DNA from: a bacterium
GTDB lineage: Bacteria > Actinomycetota > Acidimicrobiia > Acidimicrobiales > CATQHL01
Length of the DNA: 20,678 nt
Reading direction: 5' to 3'
Assembly (NCBI GenBank): GCA_026713745.1
Contig: JAPONU010000075.1
Coordinates: 1 to 20,678, forward strand
This document shows, in pieces, positions 8,785-18,800 of this stretch. Each line of letters begins with the position of its first letter. The stretch's first letter is position 1. The notes under the pieces were generated by a model. That model worked only from the letters and a program-made list of their open reading frames with translations, made no database searches and had not been told where the DNA came from. A program made the translations under genes and the position numbers.

Positions 8785-11700
8785 ATGACCTACGACTTCA
8801 CCTACCACCCGGTGGTCGCCGACGCCGCCGAGGTCCTGAGGGCCGCCGCAGCCGATCGCTTTCTGCTGGTCGGCCGCCCGTTGACCGATGGCGAGGGCCT
8901 ACCCGAGGGCTTCGAGGAGGTGCCCGCGTGCCGGCACCTGACCCCCGAGGCCACCGGCGTGGTGCTCCCGGTGGGGAACTACCGGTTCCAGTCGGCTGAG
9001 GGCGTAGCGGTGATGCTGGTGACCGACGGCGCTGCCCCCATCGGACCTCAGCGCGGCTCGCTCACATCCGGTGATGACTCGTTCGGTGATGACCCGTCCG
9101 GTGCCGACCCGCCCCGTTCCGGCGCGTTCGGTGCCGGCGCGTTCGCCTGGTTCCGGCACTACTGGGACTCGGCCGACCTCCTCCCGCGACCCCGCTTCGC
9201 ATTGCACGACGACGTTGTGACCGTCCCCGACGGTCGGGAGACGACGGTCAGGAGTCGCAGCTTCGTCGGCGCCGATTGGCGGTACCGGGTCCGACTGGAT
9301 GGTGCTCAGCAGTGGGTGTGGGAGGGCGGCATAGCCCACGCGGAGTTCGACGACGGTCCCGAGGGCTGGGTCAGCCGGCCGCCCGGGGACGTCCGGCAGG
9401 TGGCGGCCACGCTCACGCGGGCCAAGCTGGGCGAGAACCTCACCGACACCGTCTACTCCTTCGGCGCCACCCGCACCGTGTTCCGGGCCTACCAGTTCAT
9501 CCCGGTCATGAAAATGCTGCAGACCGCCGGGCACAGCTTGACGGCACGGCGTGGGAAGACGAGCACCCCCGGAGCCAACCGGGAGTCGCGTCGAAGCGCC
9601 GTTCGACCGTTCGCCGACCGCTCGGCGACGTTGATCGCCGACGAGGTCGGCCTCGGCAAGACGATCGAGGCGGGCCTCGTCTGGACCGAACTCGACGCTC
9701 GCGGCGCGGCCGACCGGGTGCTGGTGGTGTGCCCGTCCGGGCTGGTGGACAAGTGGCGCGACGAGATGCGCCGGCGATTCGGCTACGAGACCGAGGAGTT
9801 GGACGGCTCCCGGCTGAACGAGTTGCTGGAACGGCTCGAGAGGGATGCCGTGCCGGCCCGCTGGAGGGGGGTCTGCTCCCTGGAGCGCCTTCGCGCCTGG
9901 CCCGGTCTCGAGCGGATCGGCGCCCTCGCCCCCCGGTTCGATCTGATCGTCGTGGACGAAGCCCACTCGCTGCGCAACCTCGGAACTCGCAGCCACGCCC
10001 TCGGTGCTCTGCTCAGCGAATGGGCTGCAACGTTGCTGTTCCTGTCGGCCACGCCCTTGAATCTCGGCAACCGCGACCTGTTCAACCTGTTGAACCTGCT
10101 GGACGCCGGCGATTTCGACGACCCGCACACACTGGAGCGACGGTTGGAACCCAACGCGGTGCTTCACCGCGTCTCGGTTCTGCTGGCCGACCCCGACGCC
10201 GCGCCCGAAGGGCTCGTAAGGATTCTGCGGTCGATCCATGGTCTCCTGTTCGGTCCGTCGATCACGAACCGTCCCGAATTCGAGCGACTGGAGGATCTGC
10301 TGGCGCGTGCGCCGCTGGAACCCAGCGAACGGGCCGAGGCCAAACGCCTCATAGCCGAGTTGAACTCGCTGGCAAGCATCGTCACCCGCACACGAAAGGC
10401 TGACGTAACCGAGGACAACACCGTCCGCGAGCCATGGACCGAGGACGTGGACCTCGCCGCTGCGGAGCGCCGGTTGTACGACGCCGTGTACCGGTGGCAG
10501 GTTCGACGGGCCGACGCGCTCAAGATGCCGGTCGGCTTCGTCGGCCAGATGCCGCTGCGCCTCGCCGGCTCGTGCCTGCAGGCCACGAGGCTCCAGGTGC
10601 TGGGCTGGGGGGGCGGAACCTCGTCGGAGCTTTGGACCGACGAGGACGGCGCCTTCGACGACCCCGACGACGACCTCTCGCCGCCCGCGGTGCCGGGTCC
10701 GGGAACCGACGCCGCGGGCGACGCCGGTGATTCCGCCGGCGACGACTCCTGGGAGTCCCCGCCCGGTGACGTGGTGGCTGCTGCCCGGGCTCTGGGCGAC
10801 GTGGACACCAAGTTCGACCGGTTCGTGACTGCGCTCGACGCCATCGTGCGTCAGGGCCGGAAAGTCCTGGTGTTCACCTTCTCCCGCGCCACTCTCGCCT
10901 ATCTGCTTCAGCGGTTGGAGACGGATCGACGGTTCCGGGTCTGCGAACTGCACGGTGGCGTGCCGCAGGCCGACCGACCGGGGCTGCTTCAGCGCTTCCG
11001 GGACGGTCACGACGACGTGATGCTGGCCACGAGGGTCGCCGGTGAGGGCTTGGACTTCGAGTTCTGCTCGGCGGTCGTGAACTACGACCTGCCCTGGAAC
11101 CCCATGGAGGTGGAGCAGCGCATCGGCCGCATCGACCGCTTCGGGCAGGCAGAGGACAAGATCCTCATCCTCAACTTCCACACGCCGGGCACCATCGAGA
11201 GCGACATCATCGCCCGTGTCCATCAGCGGATCGGCGTCTTCGAGACCTCGATAGGTGAATTGGAGCCGATCCTGCGCTCGGAACTGCCGGGAATACGGCG
11301 AACGATGTTCGATTTCTCATTGACGCCCGAGCAGCGCTTGGCGGCGATCGACCGGACTCTGGTGGCGCGAGGCATCAAGGCGGGCATCGCGCAGCAAGTG
11401 GAGGACGCGGCTGAGTCGCTGAACGTGCTGGACAGGGCCGAGGTGGACGGCTTCGAGAACGAGGTTCGACTCTCGGGCCGCTACGTGGGTCAGCCCGAGT
11501 TGGCGTGGTTGCTGGAGGACTGGGCCGCCTCGGCCCCCGGCGCTGTCTGTCGCCGCAGCGCCGAAGGGCCGTGGCTGCACCTGACCGGCAACGCCGAGAT
11601 GGCCCGGAACCTGCTGGGCCTCAGCAACGACCGCGAACTCTCCTACGCCGAGGTGGCCGCCTACCACACTCGGTTGCGCAACGAGGACGAGATAACGCTG

Positions 11701-12351
11701 TGCCTCGACCAGGAGACGGCCCGACGGCAGGGCGCCGACCTACTGGGCGCCAATCATCCACTTGTGCGGGCCGCTGTGCGCATCCCGAGGGCTTCTCAGC
11801 GCGCTTTCGGCGCCGCTCGGGTCGCCAGCACGGAGATCCCGCCCGGCTGGTACCTGGTGCTGGTGGCGGTCGCCCGCTGGAACGGCGTCCGCCCCGCCGC
11901 CGAACTCTGGACCGCAGCCGTCACCGCCGCCGCCGGGGCCGCCCACGAGTTGCCGGGCACCGTGCTGCTGGCGAACCTGGCCGAAGCCGCACTGCAACCG
12001 GCCTCCGGTGTTGGCCCGAAGTGGATGACCCGCCATGTTCGGGCGTGCGACGACCTGCTGGCGCTCAAGCACCGGACCGAGCAGGATCGGCGCACCGCTG
12101 AGAACCGCCGGCTCGTGGAAGCCCGCCTCGCCGGCCTGGCCGAAACCCACGAACGTCGATTGGCCGGAATCCGGCAACGAATCGACACCCTGAGAGCGCG
12201 CAACAGACCGGACACGATCTCCCTCCACGAGGCGCAACTGAACAACCAGCAGCACCGCTACGAGGAGGGCCGCCTGCAGATCGAACAAGCCAGAGCGGGA
12301 GCGCTCCACCTACAGGAGATTGCCCTCTGCTCGCTGGAGGTGGTGCAATGA
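8785..12351 (+). CDS. SNF2-family helicase/translocase (DrmD/RapA-like)
   Basis: A protein of 1188 residues from ATG 8785; in-frame ATGs at 8743 and 8686 are alternatives, since no start has a strong ribosome site. SF2 helicase motifs are complete: motif I DEVGLGKT (286-293), motif II DEAH (391-394), motif III SATPLN, and in the second RecA lobe ATRVAGEGLDFE and QRIGRIDRFGQ (778-788). This is the SNF2 group close to RapA/HepA and to DrmD of class 1 DISARM, which translocate on duplex DNA. Two low-complexity inserts interrupt it: a five-fold 15-bp repeat near residue 95 and an acidic stretch between the lobes (about residues 625-655). The C-terminal 100 residues are rich in Glu, Arg, Gln and Leu and look like a coiled coil. 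The stop overlaps the next ATG (ATGA), so the two products are probably made together. Assignment to defence rests on context. Confidence 0.9.
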   Translation: MTYDFTYHPVVADAAEVLRAAAADRFLLVGRPLTDGEGLPEGFEEVPACRHLTPEATGVVLPVGNYRFQSAEGVAVMLVTDGAAPIGPQRGSLTSGDDSFGDDPSGADPPRSGAFGAGAFAWFRHYWDSADLLPRPRFALHDDVVTVPDGRETTVRSRSFVGADWRYRVRLDGAQQWVWEGGIAHAEFDDGPEGWVSRPPGDVRQVAATLTRAKLGENLTDTVYSFGATRTVFRAYQFIPVMKMLQTAGHSLTARRGKTSTPGANRESRRSAVRPFADRSATLIADEVGLGKTIEAGLVWTELDARGAADRVLVVCPSGLVDKWRDEMRRRFGYETEELDGSRLNELLERLERDAVPARWRGVCSLERLRAWPGLERIGALAPRFDLIVVDEAHSLRNLGTRSHALGALLSEWAATLLFLSATPLNLGNRDLFNLLNLLDAGDFDDPHTLERRLEPNAVLHRVSVLLADPDAAPEGLVRILRSIHGLLFGPSITNRPEFERLEDLLARAPLEPSERAEAKRLIAELNSLASIVTRTRKADVTEDNTVREPWTEDVDLAAAERRLYDAVYRWQVRRADALKMPVGFVGQMPLRLAGSCLQATRLQVLGWGGGTSSELWTDEDGAFDDPDDDLSPPAVPGPGTDAAGDAGDSAGDDSWESPPGDVVAAARALGDVDTKFDRFVTALDAIVRQGRKVLVFTFSRATLAYLLQRLETDRRFRVCELHGGVPQADRPGLLQRFRDGHDDVMLATRVAGEGLDFEFCSAVVNYDLPWNPMEVEQRIGRIDRFGQAEDKILILNFHTPGTIESDIIARVHQRIGVFETSIGELEPILRSELPGIRRTMFDFSLTPEQRLAAIDRTLVARGIKAGIAQQVEDAAESLNVLDRAEVDGFENEVRLSGRYVGQPELAWLLEDWAASAPGAVCRRSAEGPWLHLTGNAEMARNLLGLSNDRELSYAEVAAYHTRLRNEDEITLCLDQETARRQGADLLGANHPLVRAAVRIPRASQRAFGAARVASTEIPPGWYLVLVAVARWNGVRPAAELWTAAVTAAAGAAHELPGTVLLANLAEAALQPASGVGPKWMTRHVRACDDLLALKHRTEQDRRTAENRRLVEARLAGLAETHERRLAGIRQRIDTLRARNRPDTISLHEAQLNNQQHRYEEGRLQIEQARAGALHLQEIALCSLEVVQ
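9067..9141 (+). repeat. Five degenerate 15-bp units in the SNF2 gene
   Basis: Consecutive in-frame 15-mers encode SGDDS, FGDDP, SGADP, PRSGA and FGAGA. The unit is a multiple of three, so changes would only alter a loop length in the N-terminal domain. Confidence 0.65.
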
Positions 12352-14495
12352 GTTCACATTCCGACTACGACGACGCACTCGATGCCGAGCGGGCAATCAA
12401 CGAGACCTATCTGAGAGCCTGCCGAGAGGCGCAGACACGTTCGTGGCCGTTCGAGGGGTCGGCCAACACCATCTGGGGGCGCTCAACCCCGGCTATCAGA
12501 CGAGTCTGCGAGCCGCTGATCGGTCGGGTCGCACTCGACATCGAGGATGCCGAACTCGACGACTTCTACATCACACGGGCGCACGTCGACGACGATTCGG
12601 TGCTGTTCGTGAGCTACGTCGCTCCTCTCGCCGGGCTGTTCTACGATGGGCCGAACTGGGACCCGGCGCGAGTACCCGACCGCGAATCCGCCCCGGATCC
12701 ACGGTCACTGCTCGCGCGACGAACCTTCGAAGTCAGACGCGACGACATCACCCACTTCACCGATGATCCGGAGCCGGGCGTGGACCGCAACTCGGTCTTC
12801 CGGCGAGACGCCGAGCCTCCGACCATCCCACCGCCACCGGCTGGTCCACCGGCCGGACCGGCACCAACAGGAGTAGAACCACCGCTGGAACCGCTTACGC
12901 GCACCGCTGACGACGCTCCCGAACCAGAAGGCGGAGAACCCCAGGACCACCTCGACCCCCACGGCCAGGACGTGGACCTGCCGGGGCCGGCAACCGCGCC
13001 TGCCGACGACCGGACCGGCGGGAGGCTCGCGCGGGCCGACCGCCTCGTGAGGGAGACGATAGATCGCCCTCGGGCTACCCGGCTCCACTCGGTACTGCGC
13101 ACCCTCCAGCCGGACCAGTACAGATACGTCACCTGGAGCGCTGAGAAGCATCTGGCCGTCCAAGGGCACCCGGGGACAGGCAAGACAATCGTCGCCACGC
13201 ACCGTGCCGCCTTCCTGACGCACGCCGACAACCCCGGGCGCCTCCGACGGGTGGCGCTCGTCGGTCCGACCGACGAGTGGACGACCCACGTGTACAGCGT
13301 CCTCGACGAGACGGGCGCCCAAGGGGTCGAAGTCATCAGCGTCGAGACCCTCGTCCGCGGCCTCGCTGAAGGGAAGCTCGCTCGAGAGAACCCGGCCGGC
13401 GGGTTCACCCAGCCGCTGCACCGAGAGAACGAGCACTCCTTCCAGACCGACTGGATGATCGGTCGCGTCGCCGACCGTGCCCTCGTGGAGTTGGCAGACC
13501 AACTCTCGCGGCTGTCCAATGCCGAGAAAAAGGTGCAACTCGTCGCGATGCGCATCATCGAGGCGTGCACGTCAGGCAGCGATCTTGTCAACGACCTGAC
13601 CCCGGATTGCCGCGACTGGCTGAGTTCAGCCCGGAGCTACGAGAACACACGCACAGATGCCTCCTACCTCCTGTTCCTCGCCAGTATCGGCATGGCGATC
13701 CTGCCGCCGTCGAGCAAGGCTCTCTATGAGCACGTGATCGTTGACGAGGTTCAGGATCTCCGACCTGCAGAATGGAGGATCCTCGACACGCTGCTTCGCC
13801 CCGAGGGGCGATGGTCGCTGTTCGGCGACATGAACCAGCGACGGGCCGACGTCAGTTGGGATTCCTGGAAATCACTGCTGACGAACCTGGGAGTCGGTCC
13901 GGAGGACGGCTCGGCCCTCGAGCCCGAGATCCTGGACACGGGGTACCGTTCGAACGACTTGATCCTCCGGTACGCGGGCTGGCTTCTGCCACGCCGCGAA
14001 CGGAGCCACGGGACGCTGCGCCGCGGCAGCGAGGATGCGGTCCGGGTTCGCCGTGTGCGCTCGTCGGACCTATTCGCGAGAGCCGAGGAGGAGGCCAGAC
14101 AACTCGCCGAGGAGTTCAGCGACGGCGTCGTGGCCGTGATCGTCTGGAGCCAGGATCACCTCGACGGGGTGCGGGACAACGTCCTGGAGTGGGGGTGGCG
14201 GCGTGTTTCGGGGCCGGCGAACCGGACGACGTTCACGCTCCGCGAGCCTCCGAAATCGGGCGCTGAGCCCATCCGCCGAGCGACCCTCAGGATCATGCGA
14301 GCGGTGCAGGCCCGCGGCCTGGAGTTCGACGGCGTGGTCGTGGTTGAACCGGCCGACTTCCAGAAGAACCTCGGCCGACACGGCTCGCTATACACCAGCC
14401 TCACCCGCGCCGACAAGAAGCTCGTCGTGGTGCACAGCAGGCCGCTTCCCAAGGAGCTGAAGGGACGGGTCAGGCCCGATCCGGCGCGGCGCTGA
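12348..14495 (+). CDS. UvrD/HelD-like superfamily I helicase or ATPase
   Basis: A protein of 715 residues. The first 150 form an unrecognised domain, followed by a Pro-rich linker (about 155-220) and an SF1 helicase core. The core opens with LQPDQYRYV (Q-motif-like) and Walker A GHPGTGKT (273-280), then motif II VIVDEVQDL (Asp466-Glu467), FGDMNQ (motif III), TGYRSN (motif IV), ARGLEFDGVVVV (motif V) and YTSLTRADKKLVVV (motif VI). The layout, with GPGTGKT-like Walker A and AT.HRAAFL after it, recalls HelD/UvrD ATPases that act on DNA or on RNA polymerase. The start ATG 12348 overlaps the SNF2 stop by four bases, so expression should be coupled and the proteins may form a complex. Codon use is less GC-biased than in clpC, in keeping with an accessory locus. 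The SF1 call is firm; helicase activity and partner are not shown by sequence. Confidence 0.88.
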   Translation: MSSHSDYDDALDAERAINETYLRACREAQTRSWPFEGSANTIWGRSTPAIRRVCEPLIGRVALDIEDAELDDFYITRAHVDDDSVLFVSYVAPLAGLFYDGPNWDPARVPDRESAPDPRSLLARRTFEVRRDDITHFTDDPEPGVDRNSVFRRDAEPPTIPPPPAGPPAGPAPTGVEPPLEPLTRTADDAPEPEGGEPQDHLDPHGQDVDLPGPATAPADDRTGGRLARADRLVRETIDRPRATRLHSVLRTLQPDQYRYVTWSAEKHLAVQGHPGTGKTIVATHRAAFLTHADNPGRLRRVALVGPTDEWTTHVYSVLDETGAQGVEVISVETLVRGLAEGKLARENPAGGFTQPLHRENEHSFQTDWMIGRVADRALVELADQLSRLSNAEKKVQLVAMRIIEACTSGSDLVNDLTPDCRDWLSSARSYENTRTDASYLLFLASIGMAILPPSSKALYEHVIVDEVQDLRPAEWRILDTLLRPEGRWSLFGDMNQRRADVSWDSWKSLLTNLGVGPEDGSALEPEILDTGYRSNDLILRYAGWLLPRRERSHGTLRRGSEDAVRVRRVRSSDLFARAEEEARQLAEEFSDGVVAVIVWSQDHLDGVRDNVLEWGWRRVSGPANRTTFTLREPPKSGAEPIRRATLRIMRAVQARGLEFDGVVVVEPADFQKNLGRHGSLYTSLTRADKKLVVVHSRPLPKELKGRVRPDPARR

Positions 14496-14518
14496 GCTGC
14501 CGGAGCGGATACCCAGCA

Positions 14519-14535
14519 CTGAACACCGAGTTCAG
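14519..14535. terminator. Small hairpin in the convergent gap (weak terminator candidate)
   Basis: CTGAAC-ACCGA-GTTCAG is a perfect 6-bp stem with a 5-base loop, just after the SF1 gene and overlapping the stop codon of the convergent gene. It is short and has no T-tract. Confidence 0.2.
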
Positions 14536-15242
14536 ACAGCGGCATCCCAGGTGGGCGCCGTCACGTTGTACCCGATCGCTTCGAGCGCACCGACGGCTTC
14601 GTCGGGAAACTGCCGAGCAGTGGCGCGTGCCTGCATGCGTTCCCATGCCTCGAGGGACTGGATCAGCTTCGGCTTCCAGCCGTCCTTCCAGTCGTTGAAG
14701 AGATTCTCTCGGTCGAGGAAGAGCAGAAACTCCTCCAGCGTCGGCCGGAACCGCCGCCCTCCGGCGGGAAAGTGAAGCGCGTGCAGATCAGGAGCCGGCC
14801 GAGCGCTGGTTCCGTAGACCCATGCAAGTTCGGGCGAGTTGGCATGGAGATGCACGTGCGCCGTCGCCCGGCCCGACTGCAGTCGGCGACGGTCGAACTC
14901 CACCCGCACGATCGGTCGCGCCTGTCGCCGGCCGCCGGTCACATCTACCCGCAGACCGATTGTCGATGACATGACGCGAAGATTGGCGTTCTCGACGTCC
15001 ATCTCGACCGTGAACTTGGCGCGCAGGAACAGCGCCGGGCGGTCACCATCGTCGCACGATCGGAGTAGGCCGAGTCCGGAGGAATCGATGTCGCCCGTGG
15101 GTGCGAGTTGGACGACGGCCTGGTCGCCGCTGCGAGAGATATCCACACCGAATCTCTCGGCTGTCCCGACAGCGCTGACGATGACGTGGTTGAGGCGCGC
15201 GGCGAATTCCTCGGCGGCGGTTCGGAGACCCGTCACGGTCAC
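14532..15242 (-). CDS. Unrecognised 236-aa protein, coupled to a 57-aa upstream gene
   Basis: I do not recognise a family. It begins at GTG 15242, which overlaps the stop of the 57-aa gene as GTGA; the overlap fixes the start better than any ribosome site. The N-terminal 30 residues look helical (RTAAEEFAARLNHVI). The middle alternates short beta-like segments, with FTVEMDVENANLRV and an HVHLHA motif (two His flanking Leu) near residue 127. The C-terminal third is helical and rich in Trp and Phe (FRPTLEEFLLFL, then W-K repeats). No signal peptide or membrane segment is seen. It lies in reverse orientation between the SF1 gene and the methyltransferase. A small gene translationally coupled to a larger one inside a defence locus is the geometry of toxin-antitoxin pairs. 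That is only an inference; it could equally be an accessory subunit. Confidence 0.7.
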   Translation of the reverse strand: MTVTGLRTAAEEFAARLNHVIVSAVGTAERFGVDISRSGDQAVVQLAPTGDIDSSGLGLLRSCDDGDRPALFLRAKFTVEMDVENANLRVMSSTIGLRVDVTGGRRQARPIVRVEFDRRRLQSGRATAHVHLHANSPELAWVYGTSARPAPDLHALHFPAGGRRFRPTLEEFLLFLDRENLFNDWKDGWKPKLIQSLEAWERMQARATARQFPDEAVGALEAIGYNVTAPTWDAAV

Positions 15243-15412
15243 TGGTCGATCAAGAAGTCGCGATAGATCAGCCAGTCGTCTCGACAGTCTCCATCCGTCA
15301 GCCTGTCGGCCAACCCGTCGGCCATGAACTCATCGAACGTGAGGCCTGCCCTGCGAGCGGTCTCCGTGACTCGCTCGACAACGTCTTCTTTCGTGATGTA
15401 GGTAACTCTCAT
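15239..15412 (-). CDS. Unrecognised 57-aa protein, possible antitoxin-like partner
   Basis: A short gene of 57 codons, starting at ATG 15412 with a good Shine-Dalgarno sequence (CAGGAGAA, spacing about 5). Its stop overlaps the start of the 236-aa gene by four bases (GTGA), so the pair must be translated together. The sequence is acidic and mostly helical (EDVVERVTETARRAGLTFDEFM, then GDCRDDWLIYRDFL), with no helix-turn-helix or ribbon-helix-helix pattern I can identify with confidence. Size, acidity, position and coupling resemble an antitoxin, but no family is recognised. Third-position GC is lower than in the backbone genes. Its 5' side faces the 471-bp gap that also serves the methyltransferase on the other strand. 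Confidence 0.65.
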   Translation of the reverse strand: MRVTYITKEDVVERVTETARRAGLTFDEFMADGLADRLTDGDCRDDWLIYRDFLIDQ

Positions 15413-15883
15413 TGCATTCTCCTGCTCCCGCGGTCACACTTCTGGCACTCGGTGATGGTTTGCAGCGTAGCCATGGCGTCCGGCGGGCGTAGGTCGGTCG
15501 TGGGCCGGGGCGAACCGGCGATTCGACGATACGGCGGCGGATCTGCGGGGGTCGCGTCACCAAGGGGGGAGTCTTCGAAGCCGCTCCCGAATACTGCGGC
15601 CAGGCTACGGGCAGTCGTCACGCGCTCCACCGGCTGGGGCCGCGCCCACCTGGCTCGTGGGGCGAGCGGACGCTGCCGGACCGGCGCTTCCTCCCAGCCA
15701 ACGGCACCGCCGGAAGATGGCTGTCCTTGCCGCCCTGCAGGGGCGGATTGTAAGTGCCACTTACAGATCGCCCCTCACGAGCCCGTCAGCCCGAATTGAG
15801 CGGGAGTCCGGGGAGGCAGACCGGACGCTCGACCTCAGCGCGTCGACTGTGTCCGGCCAGGACTGGGCGGGACGGAACCAGAG
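15413..15883. other. 471-bp divergent intergenic region
   Basis: This separates the leftward 57-aa gene from the rightward methyltransferase. It contains the 17-bp palindrome at 15749-15765. Several frames are open by chance. The best is a leftward frame (GTG 15630, ending at 15409 with an ATGA overlap onto the 57-aa gene) that encodes a CQKC motif near its end, but its third-position GC is low and the product looks like non-coding translation. No clear -35/-10 pair, tRNA or insertion sequence was found. Confidence 0.6.
15749..15765. promoter_or_regulatory. Perfect 17-bp palindrome, candidate operator
   Basis: TGTAAGTG-C-CACTTACA has two perfect 8-bp half-sites around one base, in a locally AT-richer spot 119 bp upstream of the methyltransferase start. 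Such a site suits a dimeric repressor. No regulator gene in the window can be tied to it except, speculatively, the 57-aa protein. Confidence 0.5.
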
Positions 15884-18800
15884 GTGGCAGCGATCAGATC
15901 GAGGGATGCCGTCGCGTTCCTGGCCGAGCGTGATCCGGTTACCTGGGTGGCGCCACAGGGGTTCCCGGCGTCGATGTCGCCGGACGGGCTCTTCACGCAG
16001 GCCGCGCCGTACGGGCTGGAGGTGGTGCTGGCTCGGGCTGTGCGCAGGCCGAGCGCCGGCGACCTGCGGGCGGCATGGGCGAAGCGCCGGGCGGGTCGGG
16101 TGAGTCCGGTGCTGCTGGTGGTCGTCCATCCGGTCCACGGTGGGTGGAAGACGTCGCTGTGCGGGCCGGTTGGCGATCAGCCGGCCGTTCACCACGGCGT
16201 CGAGGTGTCGCAGGCCGAGCGGCTGGCGGCCGTGGCGCTCGACGAACCGAACCGGCACGCCGCCACCCGGTTCCTGCTGGCCGCCCTGCCGGAACTCGAA
16301 TCAGACACGCCTGGGCTGCGGAACGTGGGTCTGCTGGCGGCGCAGGAACTGCAGGCCGGCGTTCCCGGGATGCCCGCGTGGCCGGCGGCGGTCAGGCGGG
16401 CCGGGCCACTGCTGGGACTGCGGGGCCGCCCGCTCGTGGAGCGTCTCGGCTTCGGCGTGGAGGTCCTGTCCACGAACACGTCGCTGCTCACCGTCAACGG
16501 TCGCAACCGTGCCATCGCCGTGTTCTGCGACGAGGACGAGCCGTTCGACGCCCCGGCGCAGCGGTTCGACGGAACCTCGCCGGTGTCTCGCGGCCTGGCG
16601 GTTGCCGACCAGCACAACGTGGACTGGGTGGTGCTCACACGCACAGCGGAGATCCGCCTCTACGCGGCCCGCCCCGACACCGGCGTGGGCCGCAAGGGCC
16701 GGGCGGAGACGTTCGTGGAGTTGAACCTCTCGCTGCTGCCCGCCGAGGGGGCCGGCTACCTGCCGCTGCTGTTCTCCACCGATGCTCTTGCAGACGGCGG
16801 GACCACCGATCAGATCCTGGAGCGGTCGGAGGACTTCGCCAGCAATCTGGCCGTACGGCTGCGACAGCGGGTCTACTTCGAGACGGTGCCCGCACTGGCC
16901 CAGGCGGTGGCCGCCCGGCTCGGTCACCAACCCGGCGAGAGCGAGTTGGACGACGCCTACGAGCAGGTCATGACGATCCTGTTCCGGCTGTTGTTCGTCG
17001 CCTACGCCGAGGACAAGGACCTCCTGCCGTACCGCACCAACAGCCGGTACGCCGACCACTCCCTGAAGCGGATGGCCCGCCGCCTGACCGAGGACCGCCG
17101 CGGCGGCCGGACGGACTACGACGCAGAGGCGACCGACATGTGGGACGACGTGCGGCAACTGTGGCGGGCGGTCGACGCCGGGAACTCCGGCTGGGGTGTG
17201 CCGCCGTACGACGGGGGGCTGTTCTCCCACGATCCCGGCGTGAGCCCGGCCGGGGCCGCGCTGGCCTCGCTGCGGCTGACCGACGCCGAGTTCGCCCCGG
17301 CCCTGGCCGCACTGCTCGTCGACGAGGGCGAGGAGGGACACGGGCCGGTGGACTTCCGATCGCTCTCGGTCCGCGAGTTCGGCACCATCTACGAGGGGCT
17401 GCTGGAGTCGCGACTGGCCGTGGCGACCGACGATCTCACGGTCCGCAGGATCAAGGGGCACGACCAGTACGTCCCCGCCGGCGGTGACGATCCCCTGGAG
17501 GTGGTCGCCGGCGCTGTGTACCTGCTCAACCGGTCGGGCGTCCGCAAGGCCACCGGCAGCTACTTCACGAAACCCTTCGCCGTGGAGCACCTGCTGGACC
17601 ACGCTCTCGAACCGGCACTGGGCGATCACGTGGCCCGTCTCGACGGCCTGCGAGCGGCCGGTGACGCCGCCGCGCTGGCCGACTCCTTCTTCGACTTCCG
17701 GTGTGCGGACATCGCCATGGGCTCCGGGCATTTCCTCGTGGCGGCACTCGACCGGATCGAGGCCCGGCTGTCAGCATGGCTGGCGCTGCACCCCGTGCCA
17801 GCGGTAACCGCCGAACTCAACCGCCTGCGCGACACCGCCCTCGAGGCCCTCGGCGACCTCGGAGCAGGCGTCGAGATCGAGACCGGCTCCCTGCTGCGCC
17901 GCCAGGTCGCCCGCCACTGCGTCTACGGCGTGGACCGCAACCGCGTCGCCGTGGAACTGGCCCGCCTGTCCATCTGGGTCCACACGTTCGTGCCCGGGCT
18001 GCCGCTGTCGCTGCTGGACCACAACCTCGTCTGCGGCGACAGCCTCACCGGCGTCGGAACACTCGACGAGGCCGTCGTGGCGCTGGACCCTGGTGCCGAT
18101 CCGGTTGCGCCGAGCCTGTTCCGCGACCAGATCGAAGGCCTGCTGGGCCGTGCCGAAGGCGCTCTCAGGCGGCTGGCCCTCACCTCGGACGCGAACAAGG
18201 CCGAGATCGACGAGGCGCGGGAGGCGCACGCACAGGCCCGGGCAGCCGTGGCACCGGCGGAGGCGCTGTTCGACCTGATCTCTGCACAACGTGCCGGAGC
18301 ATGCACGCTGCCGCAGCGATTCGACGAGACCACCCTGCTGAATGAGGCCGCCGCCGAACATGTCCGAACCGCGATCGGCAACCTTCAACCGGTTCACTTC
18401 CCGGCAGCCTTCCCCGAGGTGGTGCTGCGAGACAACCCCGGCTTCGACTGCCTGCTCGGCAACCCACCGTGGGAGCAGGTCGTGGTGCAGGAACATGTTT
18501 GGTGGGGTCTACACCTGCCGCGAATCCGCAGTCTGCCGATCCAGAGGATGAACGCTGCCATCACGGAGTTCCGACGCCAACGACCGGACCTGGATGCACG
18601 TTTCGAGGAGGACCTCGCCGAGGCCGAACAGATTCGAACCGTGCTCCGAAGTGCCTTCCCGCATCTCGGCGCGGGCCGCACAGACCTCTACAAGGCATTC
18701 GCTTGGGCGAATCTCGAGTTGGCCCGGGACGAGGGTCGAATTGGTCTGGTACTCCCGCGCAGCGCTATCGCCAGCGCCGGAATGGCTGACTGGCGGCGGA

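Noticed and set aside
15409..15630. 73-codon leftward frame with a CQKC motif, ending in an ATGA overlap with the 57-aa gene
   Set aside because: Low third-position GC for this genome, proline/arginine-rich product with no recognisable domain, and no good ribosome site. The overlap alone is not enough.
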